This document shows, in pieces, positions 1-8,018 of a stretch of DNA of 64,000 bases. A program made the translations under genes and the position numbers. The notes beneath the pieces were generated by a model that saw only the letters and a program-made list of their open reading frames with translations, was not told the origin of the DNA and did no database searches. The DNA comes from Actinomyces viscosus (GTDB lineage Bacteria > Actinomycetota > Actinomycetes > Actinomycetales > Actinomycetaceae), in NCBI RefSeq assembly GCF_900637975.1, contig NZ_LR134477.1:1674001-1738000 (forward strand). The letters run 5' to 3'. How positions within the stretch are numbered: position 1 is the first letter of the stretch; each line of letters opens with the position of its first letter.

Positions 1-702
1 GGTGGACAGGACGTCGCTCAGGCCGGAGAAGCCGCCGATGATGACCTCCAGCTTGGGGGTCATCGCGCCGCGGTCCAGCCAGGACTCCTTGGGCCGGAAG
101 GGGACGCGATCGGCGTCGTCGCCATTGTGCAGCGCGTGAGACCGGCGCATGCCCAGGGCTGCGCCCGAGCCGCCGAAGCGCTCGTCCCACATGCGGGTGG
201 CGATGTCGATACCGCGCTCGCGGCGGCCCGGCTGGTGGTCGGACTCGATGGTCTCGGCCATGGCGGCCGCCTGCTGGTGAGAGGTCAGGACGGTCGAGAG
301 CGTGTAGTTGAGCGCCAGGTAGGCGTCCTCGCTGCGAAGACCACCCGAGACGAGGGCGTTGTGGGCGCGCTTGGCCACCGACATAAAGGGCACGTAGGCC
401 CAGGCCAGATCGATGAGCGTGTGGTCCAGACCGGGGTTGGCGTCGAGCACGTCCCACAGGGAGTCGGAGAGCTGGCGCAGGTAGTCCTGCCAGCTCAGTC
501 CGGTGGGCGGGAGCGTGACGTCGGCGGAGACCCGCTCAAGACAGGCCACGAGCAGGTCGTCGCGCGAGCTGACGGTGCGTCCCAGGTCGGCTGTACTCAC
601 CCCCAGTCGACGCGCCACCTTGCCCATCGTGAACCGGTCCACACCAATCTCGAGGGCGGCTGTGACGACGTCGTCCCTGGTAAAACCGGCATTATGCTGC
701 AT
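1..702 (-). CDS. TetR-type transcriptional regulator, 3' end missing
   Basis: The frame reads from an ATG at 702 down to base 1 with no stop, so about 234 N-terminal residues are present and the C-terminus lies outside the window. A GGGAGG ribosome site sits 5-6 nt before the ATG. Residues about 20-50 form a helix-turn-helix (VARRLGVSTADLGRTVSSRD), followed by a mostly helical region with a DHTLIDLAWAY stretch, as in TetR ligand-binding domains. The HTH departs from the classic TetR motif, so the family call is likely but the ligand and targets are unknown. It is divergent from the hisN-type gene at 963, with about 260 bp between them. Confidence 0.7.
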   Translation of the reverse strand, partial: MQHNAGFTRDDVVTAALEIGVDRFTMGKVARRLGVSTADLGRTVSSRDDLLVACLERVSADVTLPPTGLSWQDYLRQLSDSLWDVLDANPGLDHTLIDLAWAYVPFMSVAKRAHNALVSGGLRSEDAYLALNYTLSTVLTSHQQAAAMAETIESDHQPGRRERGIDIATRMWDERFGGSGAALGMRRSHALHNGDDADRVPFRPKESWLDRGAMTPKLEVIIGGFSGLSDVLST

Positions 703-950
703 AGAGCCTCCCGGGTTGGGTCATGCGTGTCAGCGTAACGAACCAATAACAGGCAGCCAAATCGAAACCGCCTATCCACATGATGCTCGACGCCGTTTTT
801 CCGCAATATGACGGCAAAATACAGAATAGTTCCGGATCCGCTCCCGCCGCGGGCAGTCCCGAGATCCGATAACGACTCGGCCCGGTTCCGCACCGCCCAA
901 CAGGTGGCGCGCCCGACGCTCCCGGGGCTTCCCCGAGCCCGCTCCCCCGC

Positions 951-962
951 TACCGTGGTGTC
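951..962 (+). promoter_or_regulatory. Putative leaderless promoter of the hisN-type gene
   Basis: TACCGT at 951-956 fits a TAnnnT -10 hexamer and lies exactly 6 nt before the ATG at 963. No Shine-Dalgarno sequence fits between them. The same spacing recurs at several other genes here, which supports transcription starting at the start codon. No convincing -35 was seen. Confidence 0.45.
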
Positions 963-1856
963 ATGAGCGAGACTCCCCGCCCGCAACGCCCCGTCTTTCC
1001 GGCGCCTCCCGCGGCGCCCTCGCCAGAGGCGGCGCCGCCCGCCCCGACGGCGCCGCCGGCCAAGCAGCGGCGCTGGCGCGACGACCTGCACCTGGCGCAC
1101 ACGATCGCCAACAAGGTGGACAGCCTCACCCAGGCCCGCTTCGACGCCGGCAACTTCACGGTCGAGACCAAGTCCGACCTCACGCCGGTCACCGAGGCCG
1201 ACCGGGAGGCCGAGCGCGTCATCCGCGAGCAGCTCGGGCGGGCTCGCGGGCGCGACTCCGTCCTGGGCGAGGAGCTGCCCACCACCGGGCACTCCTCGCG
1301 CCAGTGGGTCATCGACCCGATCGACGGAACCAAGAACTTCGTGCGGGGCGTGCCCGTGTGGGCCACGCTCATCGGCCTCATCGAGGACGGCCAGTGCGTC
1401 GTCGGGCTGGTCTCCGCCCCCGCGCTGGGGAGGCGCTGGTGGGCCGTGTCCGGCGGCGGCGCCTGGACCGGGCGGTCACTGAGCTCGGCCCGGCGGATGT
1501 CCGTCTCCGGCGTCGACGACCTCACCCGGGCCTCGATGTCCTACTCCTCGCTGTCGGGATGGGCCCAGTCCAAGCGGCTGCGCGGCATGCTGGGGCTCAT
1601 GCAGTCGTGCTGGCGCACCCGCGCCTACGGGGACTTCTGGTCCTACATGCTGGTGGCCGAGGGCGCCGTGGACCTGGCGGCCGAGCCCGAGCTCGAGCTC
1701 TACGACATGGCGGCGCTCGTTCCCGTGGTCACCGAGGCCGGCGGGCGCTTCACCTCGCTCGACGGCGAGCCCGGGCCCTTCGGGGGCAACGCGGTGGCCA
1801 CGAACTCGCTGCTGCACGAGGTCGCCCTCAGCCACCTGGGCGCCGAGACGGACTGA
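963..1856 (+). CDS. hisN: Inositol monophosphatase family protein, probable histidinol-phosphatase
   Basis: 297 residues. This is an Mg2+-dependent phosphatase of the IMPase fold. The metal-site motifs are visible: GEE at 102-104, WVIDPIDGTKNF around 115-126 (Asp118, Asp121) and the second-domain Asp248 in LYDMAALVPVVTEAGG. In actinobacteria the closest group is HisN, which dephosphorylates histidinol phosphate in histidine synthesis; general inositol-phosphate activity cannot be excluded. The first ~35 residues are Pro/Ala-rich and precede the conserved fold, so they are probably disordered. The gene stands alone, without other his genes nearby. The ATG at 963 is supported by the -10-like hexamer 6 nt upstream. 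Confidence 0.8.
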   Translation: MSETPRPQRPVFPAPPAAPSPEAAPPAPTAPPAKQRRWRDDLHLAHTIANKVDSLTQARFDAGNFTVETKSDLTPVTEADREAERVIREQLGRARGRDSVLGEELPTTGHSSRQWVIDPIDGTKNFVRGVPVWATLIGLIEDGQCVVGLVSAPALGRRWWAVSGGGAWTGRSLSSARRMSVSGVDDLTRASMSYSSLSGWAQSKRLRGMLGLMQSCWRTRAYGDFWSYMLVAEGAVDLAAEPELELYDMAALVPVVTEAGGRFTSLDGEPGPFGGNAVATNSLLHEVALSHLGAETD

Positions 1857-1906
1857 GACCGTAGGGAGGTCCCCTTCGCGGCCACTGGACCTCAACGCAC
1901 CGTGAA

Positions 1907-1933
1907 GTTATAAAAGATCTAAAAGATCTAAAA
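1907..1933 (+). repeat. AT-rich tandem 9-mers in the leader of the AAA+ gene
   Basis: TAAAAGATC occurs at 1911-1919 and 1920-1928 and continues as TAAAA at 1929-1933. It starts inside gttataaaag (1907-1916), a string repeated at 3151-3160 after the gene. In a GC-rich genome this is a marked AT island and may be promoter or operator DNA for the ATPase at 1959. Confidence 0.55.
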
Positions 1934-1958
1934 CGCGCAAAAGTGGAGACGAGGACGC

Positions 1959-3071
1959 ATGGTCAACCCCTTCAAACCCACAGCGGGCGCCACCCCGCCC
2001 CTGCTTGTCGGCCGCAACCGCGTCATCGAGGAGTTCCTGGAAAGTCTCGACGACGGCCCCGGCGCACCCGGCCTCCTGGAGCTCATCACCGGTGCTCGCG
2101 GCGTCGGCAAAACCGTCATGCTCACCGCTCTGGGCGACGCGGCACGTGGGCGCGGCTGGGTGGTCGTTGACGAGACCGCACGCGAGGGACTCATGGACCG
2201 CCTCGGTGCCGAGTTCACCCGACAGCTGTCGCAGCTCGCAGGCAAGGAGCGCTCACGGCTGACCTCCTTGAGCCTGAGCACGCCGCTTGGTGGCGGTAGC
2301 GCAACAATCGAGCATGCGCCTGCCCCTGAGCCCTCGTGGCGCCAGAAGGCACGTGCGCTGACGCAGTGGCTCGCGGAGCACGGCACCGGCCTGTTACTCA
2401 CGATCGATGAAGTGCATGCCATTCCGCGCGAAGAGCTGCGGGCCCTGTCCGCAGAGGTGCAGCATCTCATTCGGGAGGGGGCTCCCATCGGTCTCCTCAT
2501 GGCAGGACTTCCTAAAGCCGTAGAGGAACTGCTCAATGACGACATCACGACCTTCCTACGCCGAGCCGAACGGATCGAGCTCAGTGAGGTGGCCATCGAC
2601 GACGTCCGTGAGGCCCTGAAGTCGACCTTCGACACCGGCGGCAAGACACTGGGTAACGAGCTGGCTCAGGAGTGCGCGAACGCGACCGGCGGCTATCCGT
2701 TCATGATCCAGCTCGTGGGGTACCAGGTGTGGAAGCACAGCGGTGAAGGCCCGGTGACCCGGCCGGCCGTTGCCGCCGGGACCACCGCCGCCCGGCTGCG
2801 GCTGGGCAATCTGGTGCACGCTCCAGCACTGCGAGACCTGTCCGACGTCGACCGAACAATGCTCGTGTGCATGGCCAAAGACGATGGTCCATCACAGATC
2901 GCCGACATCGCAGAACGCATGGACCGCCCTGTCAACTACGTGTCGGTCTACCGCAACCGGCTGCTCGCCGCCGGGATCATCAAGACCGCCGGCTACGGCA
3001 AGGTCGACTTCGCAGCCCCTTATCTGCGTGAGTACCTGCGCGAGCACGCTGCGCACCTCGTCATGGAGTGA
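1959..3071 (+). CDS. Solitary AAA+ ATPase with C-terminal winged helix
   Basis: 370 residues. Walker A is GARGVGKT at 45-52, preceded by the VGR-type entry motif (LLVGRN, 16-20) common in this ATPase group. Walker B is LLLTIDEVHAI with Asp150. The last ~85 residues (DVDRTMLVCMAKDDG onward) look like a winged-helix DNA-binding domain. This layout matches the archaeal-type/COG1672-like ATP-binding proteins, whose roles are mostly unknown. There is no partner gene: hisN lies before it and uppP after it. A GAGGA ribosome site precedes the ATG. The AT-rich leader and the repeated gttataaaag on both sides suggest acquired DNA. An ATP-dependent regulator or defence role is conjecture. Confidence 0.7.
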   Translation: MVNPFKPTAGATPPLLVGRNRVIEEFLESLDDGPGAPGLLELITGARGVGKTVMLTALGDAARGRGWVVVDETAREGLMDRLGAEFTRQLSQLAGKERSRLTSLSLSTPLGGGSATIEHAPAPEPSWRQKARALTQWLAEHGTGLLLTIDEVHAIPREELRALSAEVQHLIREGAPIGLLMAGLPKAVEELLNDDITTFLRRAERIELSEVAIDDVREALKSTFDTGGKTLGNELAQECANATGGYPFMIQLVGYQVWKHSGEGPVTRPAVAAGTTAARLRLGNLVHAPALRDLSDVDRTMLVCMAKDDGPSQIADIAERMDRPVNYVSVYRNRLLAAGIIKTAGYGKVDFAAPYLREYLREHAAHLVME

Positions 3072-3150
3072 GGTACCGAGCCACCCACGGCTACACGCAC
3101 GAACGCGTACACGCCGGGATCACACGGACTGGACTTGCCACGCGTCCAAC

Positions 3151-3206
3151 GTTATAAAAGGGATATAAACTCATACGTGGCCGTGGAGCCGGATGTTTGA
3201 TCCGGC
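3151..3206 (+). promoter_or_regulatory. AT-rich block and hairpin between the AAA+ gene and uppP
   Basis: The block at 3151-3174 repeats gttataaaag and adds a TATAAA string, a possible promoter for uppP. It is followed by a small hairpin, GCCGGAT/ATCCGGC (3188-3194 and 3200-3206, 5-nt loop), with no T-run. Whether this is a terminator or a leader element cannot be told by eye. Confidence 0.35.
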
Positions 3207-3325
3207 GTCGCCGCGAGGCTGAGCCGTCACTGCTGCGGCGGGTACCACAGCTACCTGGCCGTTCCCCCACCCCTGGCGCCGGTAACCTGCCGTGAGTCCA
3301 CTATCCGTCCACCCCAGGAGTCCCT

Positions 3326-4162
3326 TTGAACTGGCTGCACGCCATCCTCCTCGGCATCGTCGAGGGCATCACCGAGTTCCTCCCGGTGTCCTCCACCGGG
3401 CACCTCAACATCGTCGAGAAGCTGCTCGGCTACGAGATCAACTCCGCGGGCATGACCGCCTTCACGGCCGTCATCCAGGTGGGTGCGATCCTCGCGGCCA
3501 TCATCTACTTCTGGGCCGACATCGTCCGCATCATCACCGCCTGGATCAAGGGACTGACCGACCCACGGGCCCGGCAGAACCCCGACTACACCCTCGGCTG
3601 GGGCATCATCCTGGGATCGATCCCGGTGGCCGTCGTCGGGCTGCTGTTCAAGGACTTCATTGAGGGGCCGGTCCGCTCGCTGTGGGTGATCGCCGGCGCC
3701 CTCATCGTGTGGTCAGGGGTCATGTGGCTGGCCGACCACCAGCAGAACCTCACCAAGGGCATGAAGGACGTGACCGTCAAGGACGCTCTCATCATTGGAG
3801 CCTTCCAGGCGCTCTCCCCCGTGTTCCCGGGCATCTCCCGATCGGGCGCGACGATCTCCGCAGGCCTGTTCCTCAAGTTCGACCGGGTGACCGCAACCCG
3901 CCTGTCCTTCTACATGGGCATCCCGTCCCTGGTCGCGGCCGGGTTGCTGGAGGCCGTGACCGAGGCAGGCACCATCAGCGACACCGTAGGCTGGACGCCC
4001 ACCATTATCGCGACCGTCGTCTCCGGCATCGTGGCCTACGCGACCATCGCCTGGCTGCTGCGCTTCGTCTCGTCCAACAAGTTCACCTCCTTCCTGGTCT
4101 ACCGCGTGCTGCTGGGCCTGGTCATCATCGCCCTGGTCTCCGCCGGCATCATCGCTGCCTGA
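3326..4162 (+). CDS. uppP: Undecaprenyl-diphosphatase (BacA/UppP family)
   Basis: 278 residues, normal for the family. It is an integral membrane enzyme that dephosphorylates undecaprenyl pyrophosphate, recycling the lipid carrier for peptidoglycan and other wall polymers; overproduction gives bacitracin resistance in other bacteria. The two family signatures are clear: EGITEFLPVSSTGHL (13-27) and PGISRSGATIS (around 168-178). The remainder is a series of hydrophobic helices. Translation appears to begin at a TTG (3326-3328), preceded by AGGAG at 3316-3320; no in-frame ATG upstream keeps the conserved N-terminus. The gene ends just before a long palindrome at 4189-4226. Confidence 0.95.
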   Translation: MNWLHAILLGIVEGITEFLPVSSTGHLNIVEKLLGYEINSAGMTAFTAVIQVGAILAAIIYFWADIVRIITAWIKGLTDPRARQNPDYTLGWGIILGSIPVAVVGLLFKDFIEGPVRSLWVIAGALIVWSGVMWLADHQQNLTKGMKDVTVKDALIIGAFQALSPVFPGISRSGATISAGLFLKFDRVTATRLSFYMGIPSLVAAGLLEAVTEAGTISDTVGWTPTIIATVVSGIVAYATIAWLLRFVSSNKFTSFLVYRVLLGLVIIALVSAGIIAA

Positions 4163-4188
4163 CGCCACCTTCACCGACACCGGTATTT

Positions 4189-4226
4189 TTCGCGTGGGCA
4201 ACGGTTTTTCCGTTGCCCCACGCGAA
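4189..4226. terminator. Long hairpin after uppP, possible terminator or REP-like element
   Basis: Arms at 4189-4204 and 4210-4226 pair over 16 bp with one bulged G, around a TTTTT loop. It lies 26 bp after the uppP stop and can end uppP transcription. The outer strings ATTTTTCGCGT and GAATTCTGTC resemble those of a second element at 55985-56043, so it may belong to a small repeat family. Confidence 0.6.
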
Positions 4227-4292
4227 TTCTGTCCTCCTCGGCGCTGTGGTCCGACGCCGTAAGAATCCTGTTCCGGCCCTGCTGACCGCTTG

Positions 4293-4304
4293 TACGATAG
4301 CGGC
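4293..4304 (+). promoter_or_regulatory. Putative leaderless promoter of the STAND ATPase gene
   Basis: TACGAT at 4293-4298 is a good -10 hexamer and is 6 nt before the ATG at 4305. There is no Shine-Dalgarno. The upstream in-frame TTG at 4290 would overlap this hexamer, which argues for the ATG as the start. Confidence 0.5.
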
Positions 4305-6641
4305 ATGGTCGACCCCATCTCCCTCGCCGCGCTGACCACCAACCTCTCCGGGCTGCTCATGCGCGGAGCCGCTGTGTCCGTCGATCCCTCATGGAGCAGC
4401 GCGGCGGCACTGCCTGGCGACACCCTCAACACATGGCGCAGCCTGAGAGGCCTGCTGCAGGGGCGAGGTGGCGACGTGAATCCACTGGAGGCATCCGTCA
4501 AGGGCCGCCTCCAGAAGCAGGTGGATACCATCCGCGAGCAGTACACAAAGGTCGCCCCATCCACCCTGAATGGAGCCGTCACCGAGATGGAGGTGGCGCT
4601 CAAGGAGCTCAGCGGGGACGACGACGCAGTCGTTGAAGCCGTGCGGTTCCCGGACAACTTCGAGACGTACCTCCGACGGCGTACGGCCGGCCGCCGCAAG
4701 AATGTCGAGGCGGCCGCCGAGCCCTTCTTCGACGACCTGACCCGCATCGTTGCCAAGGAGTTCATCCGCCTTGCGCCAGGCTCGCGGAGCTTCGACCGCG
4801 GTGCATTCAAGCAGCTACTCGCCGGTCAGGAGCAACTGCTGGAGGGACAAGCAGAGGCTCGCGAGCTTTTGGGGACGATGGCTACGGGCATCAAGGAGAT
4901 CCATAGCGCGATCTCGCACAGACAATCTGCCTCACCCACACGGATTCGCTTCGGCAGCCGCCCCAGGATCGCCGCAGGCTTTGTCGACCGGGAGGGGCAG
5001 GATGAGCTCTTCGGCGCCATCTTCACACGCGCCGATCCTCGCACCGTGCTGACCGGGATGAGAGGAAGCGCCAAAACCCAGCTGGCCGCCGCTGTTGCAG
5101 CCAGCTGCGAAGACGAGGGTTGGCCGGTGGTCGCGTGGGTCAATGCGGCCTCACGCAAGGAGCTCGTTGCCGATCTCTATGAGGTGGCCATACGGGTCGG
5201 CATCGACGCGCCGAAGGACGTTCCTCCAGATATCGTCGTTCGACGTTGCTTGGATGAGTTAAGCGCAGCAGACGCAGCGGACCGGCTCTTCGTCTTCGAC
5301 AACGTGGAGAATATCGATGATCTTAAGAACCTTATCCCCCACGGAGACGGCATCCGAGTTGTTGTCACCACCACACGCCATCTCGACTGGGAGAGTTTGG
5401 GATGGCAGCCGATCACTATCGGTGTTTTTGAACGCGAACAGTCCATCGCACTCCTCTGCGAGCGCACCGGCGACGCTAACCGCGACACAGCCGACCAGGT
5501 GGCAGACGCACTTGGCGATCTACCTGTTGCCGTGACCCAAGCCGCAGCAACAGCAAAATCGGGCGGATATACCTTATCCGATTATCTTGAGAGGCTGAGC
5601 AATCACCCACTCGAGTCAAGTATCAGTCGTCTCGAGGGTGACGACTACCCGGACGCCGTCGGTGTCGCGCTGTTCATGGCGTACGAACAGGTCCTGGAGC
5701 AGATCAGAACCAAACATCCTCAGCAGGAGAGGATCGCCGTATCGCTCCTCGGCACACTATCTCTTCTTGCTGCTTCCGGAGTTCCATCTCATTGGCTATT
5801 TCACCTTGACGAGGATTCAGACACCGTTCGAAGCACCCTCTCCTTCCTGAGAGGAAATTCCATCGTTCAGGAATCAAGCGATCGCAGCAAGACCCTCATT
5901 CACCGCCTTCAAGGACAAGTCTACCGTGAAACCCACCTGAGCAACCAAGAGAAAATTTCCGAGGCGAGCAGATATGCAACGACTACCCTCAACGAGATCA
6001 AGATCAAACAATTAACCAATTTTGAACACAAACGCCAGGAAACACGCAATCTCGTTGAGCAAATACGCTCGGTCTCATCACAGGATTACTCTCGCCCCTT
6101 GCTTTCCGATCCGACTTTCGTTTTAACGCTCGCAGCGACGCTACGGTATGCAACCAGCCTTGGGATGCCGCAACTGGCACTTACCCTCGCTGAATCTGTC
6201 ACTCAGACAGTCGATGCCTTAGGCCCCGACCACCCCAACAGCCTGGCCTCACGCAACAGCCTTGCCGGTGCCTACCGGAATGTGGGCAGACTCAACGAGG
6301 CCATCGACCTGTTCGAGCAAAACCTCGAAGACCGCACCCACATCCTGGGACCCAACCACCCCCACACCCTGACCTCACGCGGCAACCTCGCCAACGCCTA
6401 CCAGGACGTGGGCAGACTCAACGAGGCCATCGACCTGTTCGAGCAAAACCTCGAAGACCGCACCCACATCCTGGGACCCAACCACCCCCACACCCTCACC
6501 ACACGCAACAACCTCGCCATTGCCTACCGCGCCGCAGGAAGATTCGAGGATGCGGACAAGCTCTTTGAGACGCCGTGGGACTCAGAGGAGGACGGACAAG
6601 ACGGGACCGAGCACGACCCCGACCAGGAGACCGGCGACTGA
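4305..6641 (+). CDS. STAND (NB-ARC-like) ATPase with C-terminal TPR repeats
   Basis: 778 residues from the ATG at 4305. Residues 1-215 are helical with no recognised domain. The ATPase module follows: FVDREG at 226-231, P-loop GMRGSAKT at 251-258, Walker B LFVFDN with Asp332, an RVVVTTTR sensor-like strand at 351-358, and GDLP at 404-407, the counterpart of the NB-ARC GLPL motif. The P-loop has Ala where the Gly before the Lys is usual. The C-terminus holds TPR units of 42 residues, two almost identical in DNA. The layout (unknown N-terminal effector, STAND switch, repeat sensor) is that of bacterial NLR-like proteins, some of which are antiphage systems. The middle of the gene (about 5.5-6.2 kb) is clearly AT-richer than its neighbours, suggesting transfer. 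It stands alone between uppP and sbcD. A defence role is inferred; a regulatory STAND protein is the alternative. Confidence 0.75.
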   Translation: MVDPISLAALTTNLSGLLMRGAAVSVDPSWSSAAALPGDTLNTWRSLRGLLQGRGGDVNPLEASVKGRLQKQVDTIREQYTKVAPSTLNGAVTEMEVALKELSGDDDAVVEAVRFPDNFETYLRRRTAGRRKNVEAAAEPFFDDLTRIVAKEFIRLAPGSRSFDRGAFKQLLAGQEQLLEGQAEARELLGTMATGIKEIHSAISHRQSASPTRIRFGSRPRIAAGFVDREGQDELFGAIFTRADPRTVLTGMRGSAKTQLAAAVAASCEDEGWPVVAWVNAASRKELVADLYEVAIRVGIDAPKDVPPDIVVRRCLDELSAADAADRLFVFDNVENIDDLKNLIPHGDGIRVVVTTTRHLDWESLGWQPITIGVFEREQSIALLCERTGDANRDTADQVADALGDLPVAVTQAAATAKSGGYTLSDYLERLSNHPLESSISRLEGDDYPDAVGVALFMAYEQVLEQIRTKHPQQERIAVSLLGTLSLLAASGVPSHWLFHLDEDSDTVRSTLSFLRGNSIVQESSDRSKTLIHRLQGQVYRETHLSNQEKISEASRYATTTLNEIKIKQLTNFEHKRQETRNLVEQIRSVSSQDYSRPLLSDPTFVLTLAATLRYATSLGMPQLALTLAESVTQTVDALGPDHPNSLASRNSLAGAYRNVGRLNEAIDLFEQNLEDRTHILGPNHPHTLTSRGNLANAYQDVGRLNEAIDLFEQNLEDRTHILGPNHPHTLTTRNNLAIAYRAAGRFEDADKLFETPWDSEEDGQDGTEHDPDQETGD
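6282..6500 (+). repeat. 126-bp tandem DNA repeat encoding TPR units
   Basis: The stretch from 6282 recurs at 6408 (offset 126 bp, 42 codons) and is essentially identical for about 93 bp of each unit. It encodes NEAIDLFEQNLEDRTHILGP twice. Near identity at synonymous sites means recent duplication or gene conversion, and the number of units may vary between strains. Confidence 0.85.
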
Positions 6642-6692
6642 CCGCCACAAGGAGCCGTCATTGATGTCGGTGGGCTGTGAGACAGTGTCGGC

Positions 6693-8018
6693 ATGCGGAT
6701 CCTCCACACCTCCGACTGGCACCTGGGGCGCACCTTCCACGGGCGGATGCTCGATGACGCGCACGCCGCCTTCGCCGACCACCTCGTCGAGCTCGTCACC
6801 ACCGAGTCGATCGACGCCATCCTCGTGGCCGGGGACGTCTACGACCGCGCCATCCCGCCCAATGACGCCGTCGCCCTCCTGGATGAGACCCTGCGCCGCC
6901 TGACCGAGCGCACCCGCGTGGTCCTCACCCCCGGCAACCACGACTCCGCCCGCCGCCTCGGCTTCGCCGCCGACCTCATGCGCGAGGGCCTCATCATCCG
7001 GGCCCGCACCGCCGGCCTGGATCGGGGCATCATCCTGCCCGACGCCGACGGCAACGAGGCCGCCATCGTCCACGCCCTGCCCTACCTCGATCCCGACGCC
7101 GCCCGCGAGATCCTCCCTCCCCTTCTCGCCGAGCGTCTCGGGGAGGAGACCACGGCGGACCACACCGCCAGGGAGGACCGGACCGAGGGCGAGCCCTCTG
7201 CCTCTCCGCCCGGTACCGCGGATCGCCCCCGCCTGCCCCGCTCCCACGAGGCCGTCGTCTCCGCCGCCCTGCGACTGGTGGCCGCGGACCTGGACCGTCT
7301 TCGCGCCGGCCGCACCCGGCGCCTGCCGAGCCTGCTCATGGCGCACGCCTTCGTCGTGGGCGGCAGCGCCTCGGAGTCCGAGCGGGACATCCGCGTCGGC
7401 GGCGTCGACTCCGTCCCCTCCGGGGTCTTCACCACCCTGGGCGGCTCGGCCCTGGCCGAGCGCAGCGGCGGCCTGGACTATGTGGCCCTCGGCCACCTCC
7501 ACCGCCCCCAGGAGCTCACCCAGTCGGTGGGCCCGCGTCTGGTCTATTCCGGCTCCCCGCTGCCCTTCTCCTTCGACGAGGCCGAGGGCGCCCGGAACTC
7601 GGCCACCAAGTCCTCCGTCCTCCTCGAGCTGAGCGCCGACGGCGTCACCGGCCTCGAACGCGTCCCCACCCCTGTCCTGCACCAGGTGCGCACCCTGACC
7701 GGCACCATGCCCGAGCTCCTCTCCCCCGCCTTCGACGACGCCACCCGCGCCTGGGTGCGCGTCATCCTCCAGGGCGAGAGACCACCCGGCGCCCTGGCCA
7801 CCCTCAAGGAGCGCTTCCCCAGCCTCCTGGCCTTCCAGCACGAGGCCCCCGCCCGCGCTGCCCGCGAGCGCGTCACCGTCACCGCCGCGGCGGACCCGCT
7901 GCGCATCGCCGAGGACTTCCTCGACGACGTCTGCGGGCGCGCCCCCGCCCCGGCCGAGCGCACCGTCCTGCGCAACGCCTACGAGTCCGCCCTGGCGAGC
8001 GCGAGGAGCCAGCGATGA
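6693..8018 (+). CDS. sbcD: Exonuclease SbcCD subunit D
   Basis: 441 residues. This is the nuclease subunit of the SbcCD (Mre11-Rad50-like) complex, which opens hairpins and processes double-strand breaks with Mn2+. The calcineurin-like phosphoesterase motifs are present: SDWHLGR (Asp8, His10), AGDVYDR (Asp48), PGNHDS (80-85) and GHLHRP (about 266-271). A Pro/Glu-rich segment around 150-185 looks like an actinobacterial insertion. GACAGT lies 6 nt before the ATG and no Shine-Dalgarno is seen, so the mRNA is probably leaderless. The stop overlaps the sbcC start (ATGA at 8015-8018), indicating a translationally coupled pair. Confidence 0.93.
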   Translation: MRILHTSDWHLGRTFHGRMLDDAHAAFADHLVELVTTESIDAILVAGDVYDRAIPPNDAVALLDETLRRLTERTRVVLTPGNHDSARRLGFAADLMREGLIIRARTAGLDRGIILPDADGNEAAIVHALPYLDPDAAREILPPLLAERLGEETTADHTAREDRTEGEPSASPPGTADRPRLPRSHEAVVSAALRLVAADLDRLRAGRTRRLPSLLMAHAFVVGGSASESERDIRVGGVDSVPSGVFTTLGGSALAERSGGLDYVALGHLHRPQELTQSVGPRLVYSGSPLPFSFDEAEGARNSATKSSVLLELSADGVTGLERVPTPVLHQVRTLTGTMPELLSPAFDDATRAWVRVILQGERPPGALATLKERFPSLLAFQHEAPARAARERVTVTAAADPLRIAEDFLDDVCGRAPAPAERTVLRNAYESALASARSQR

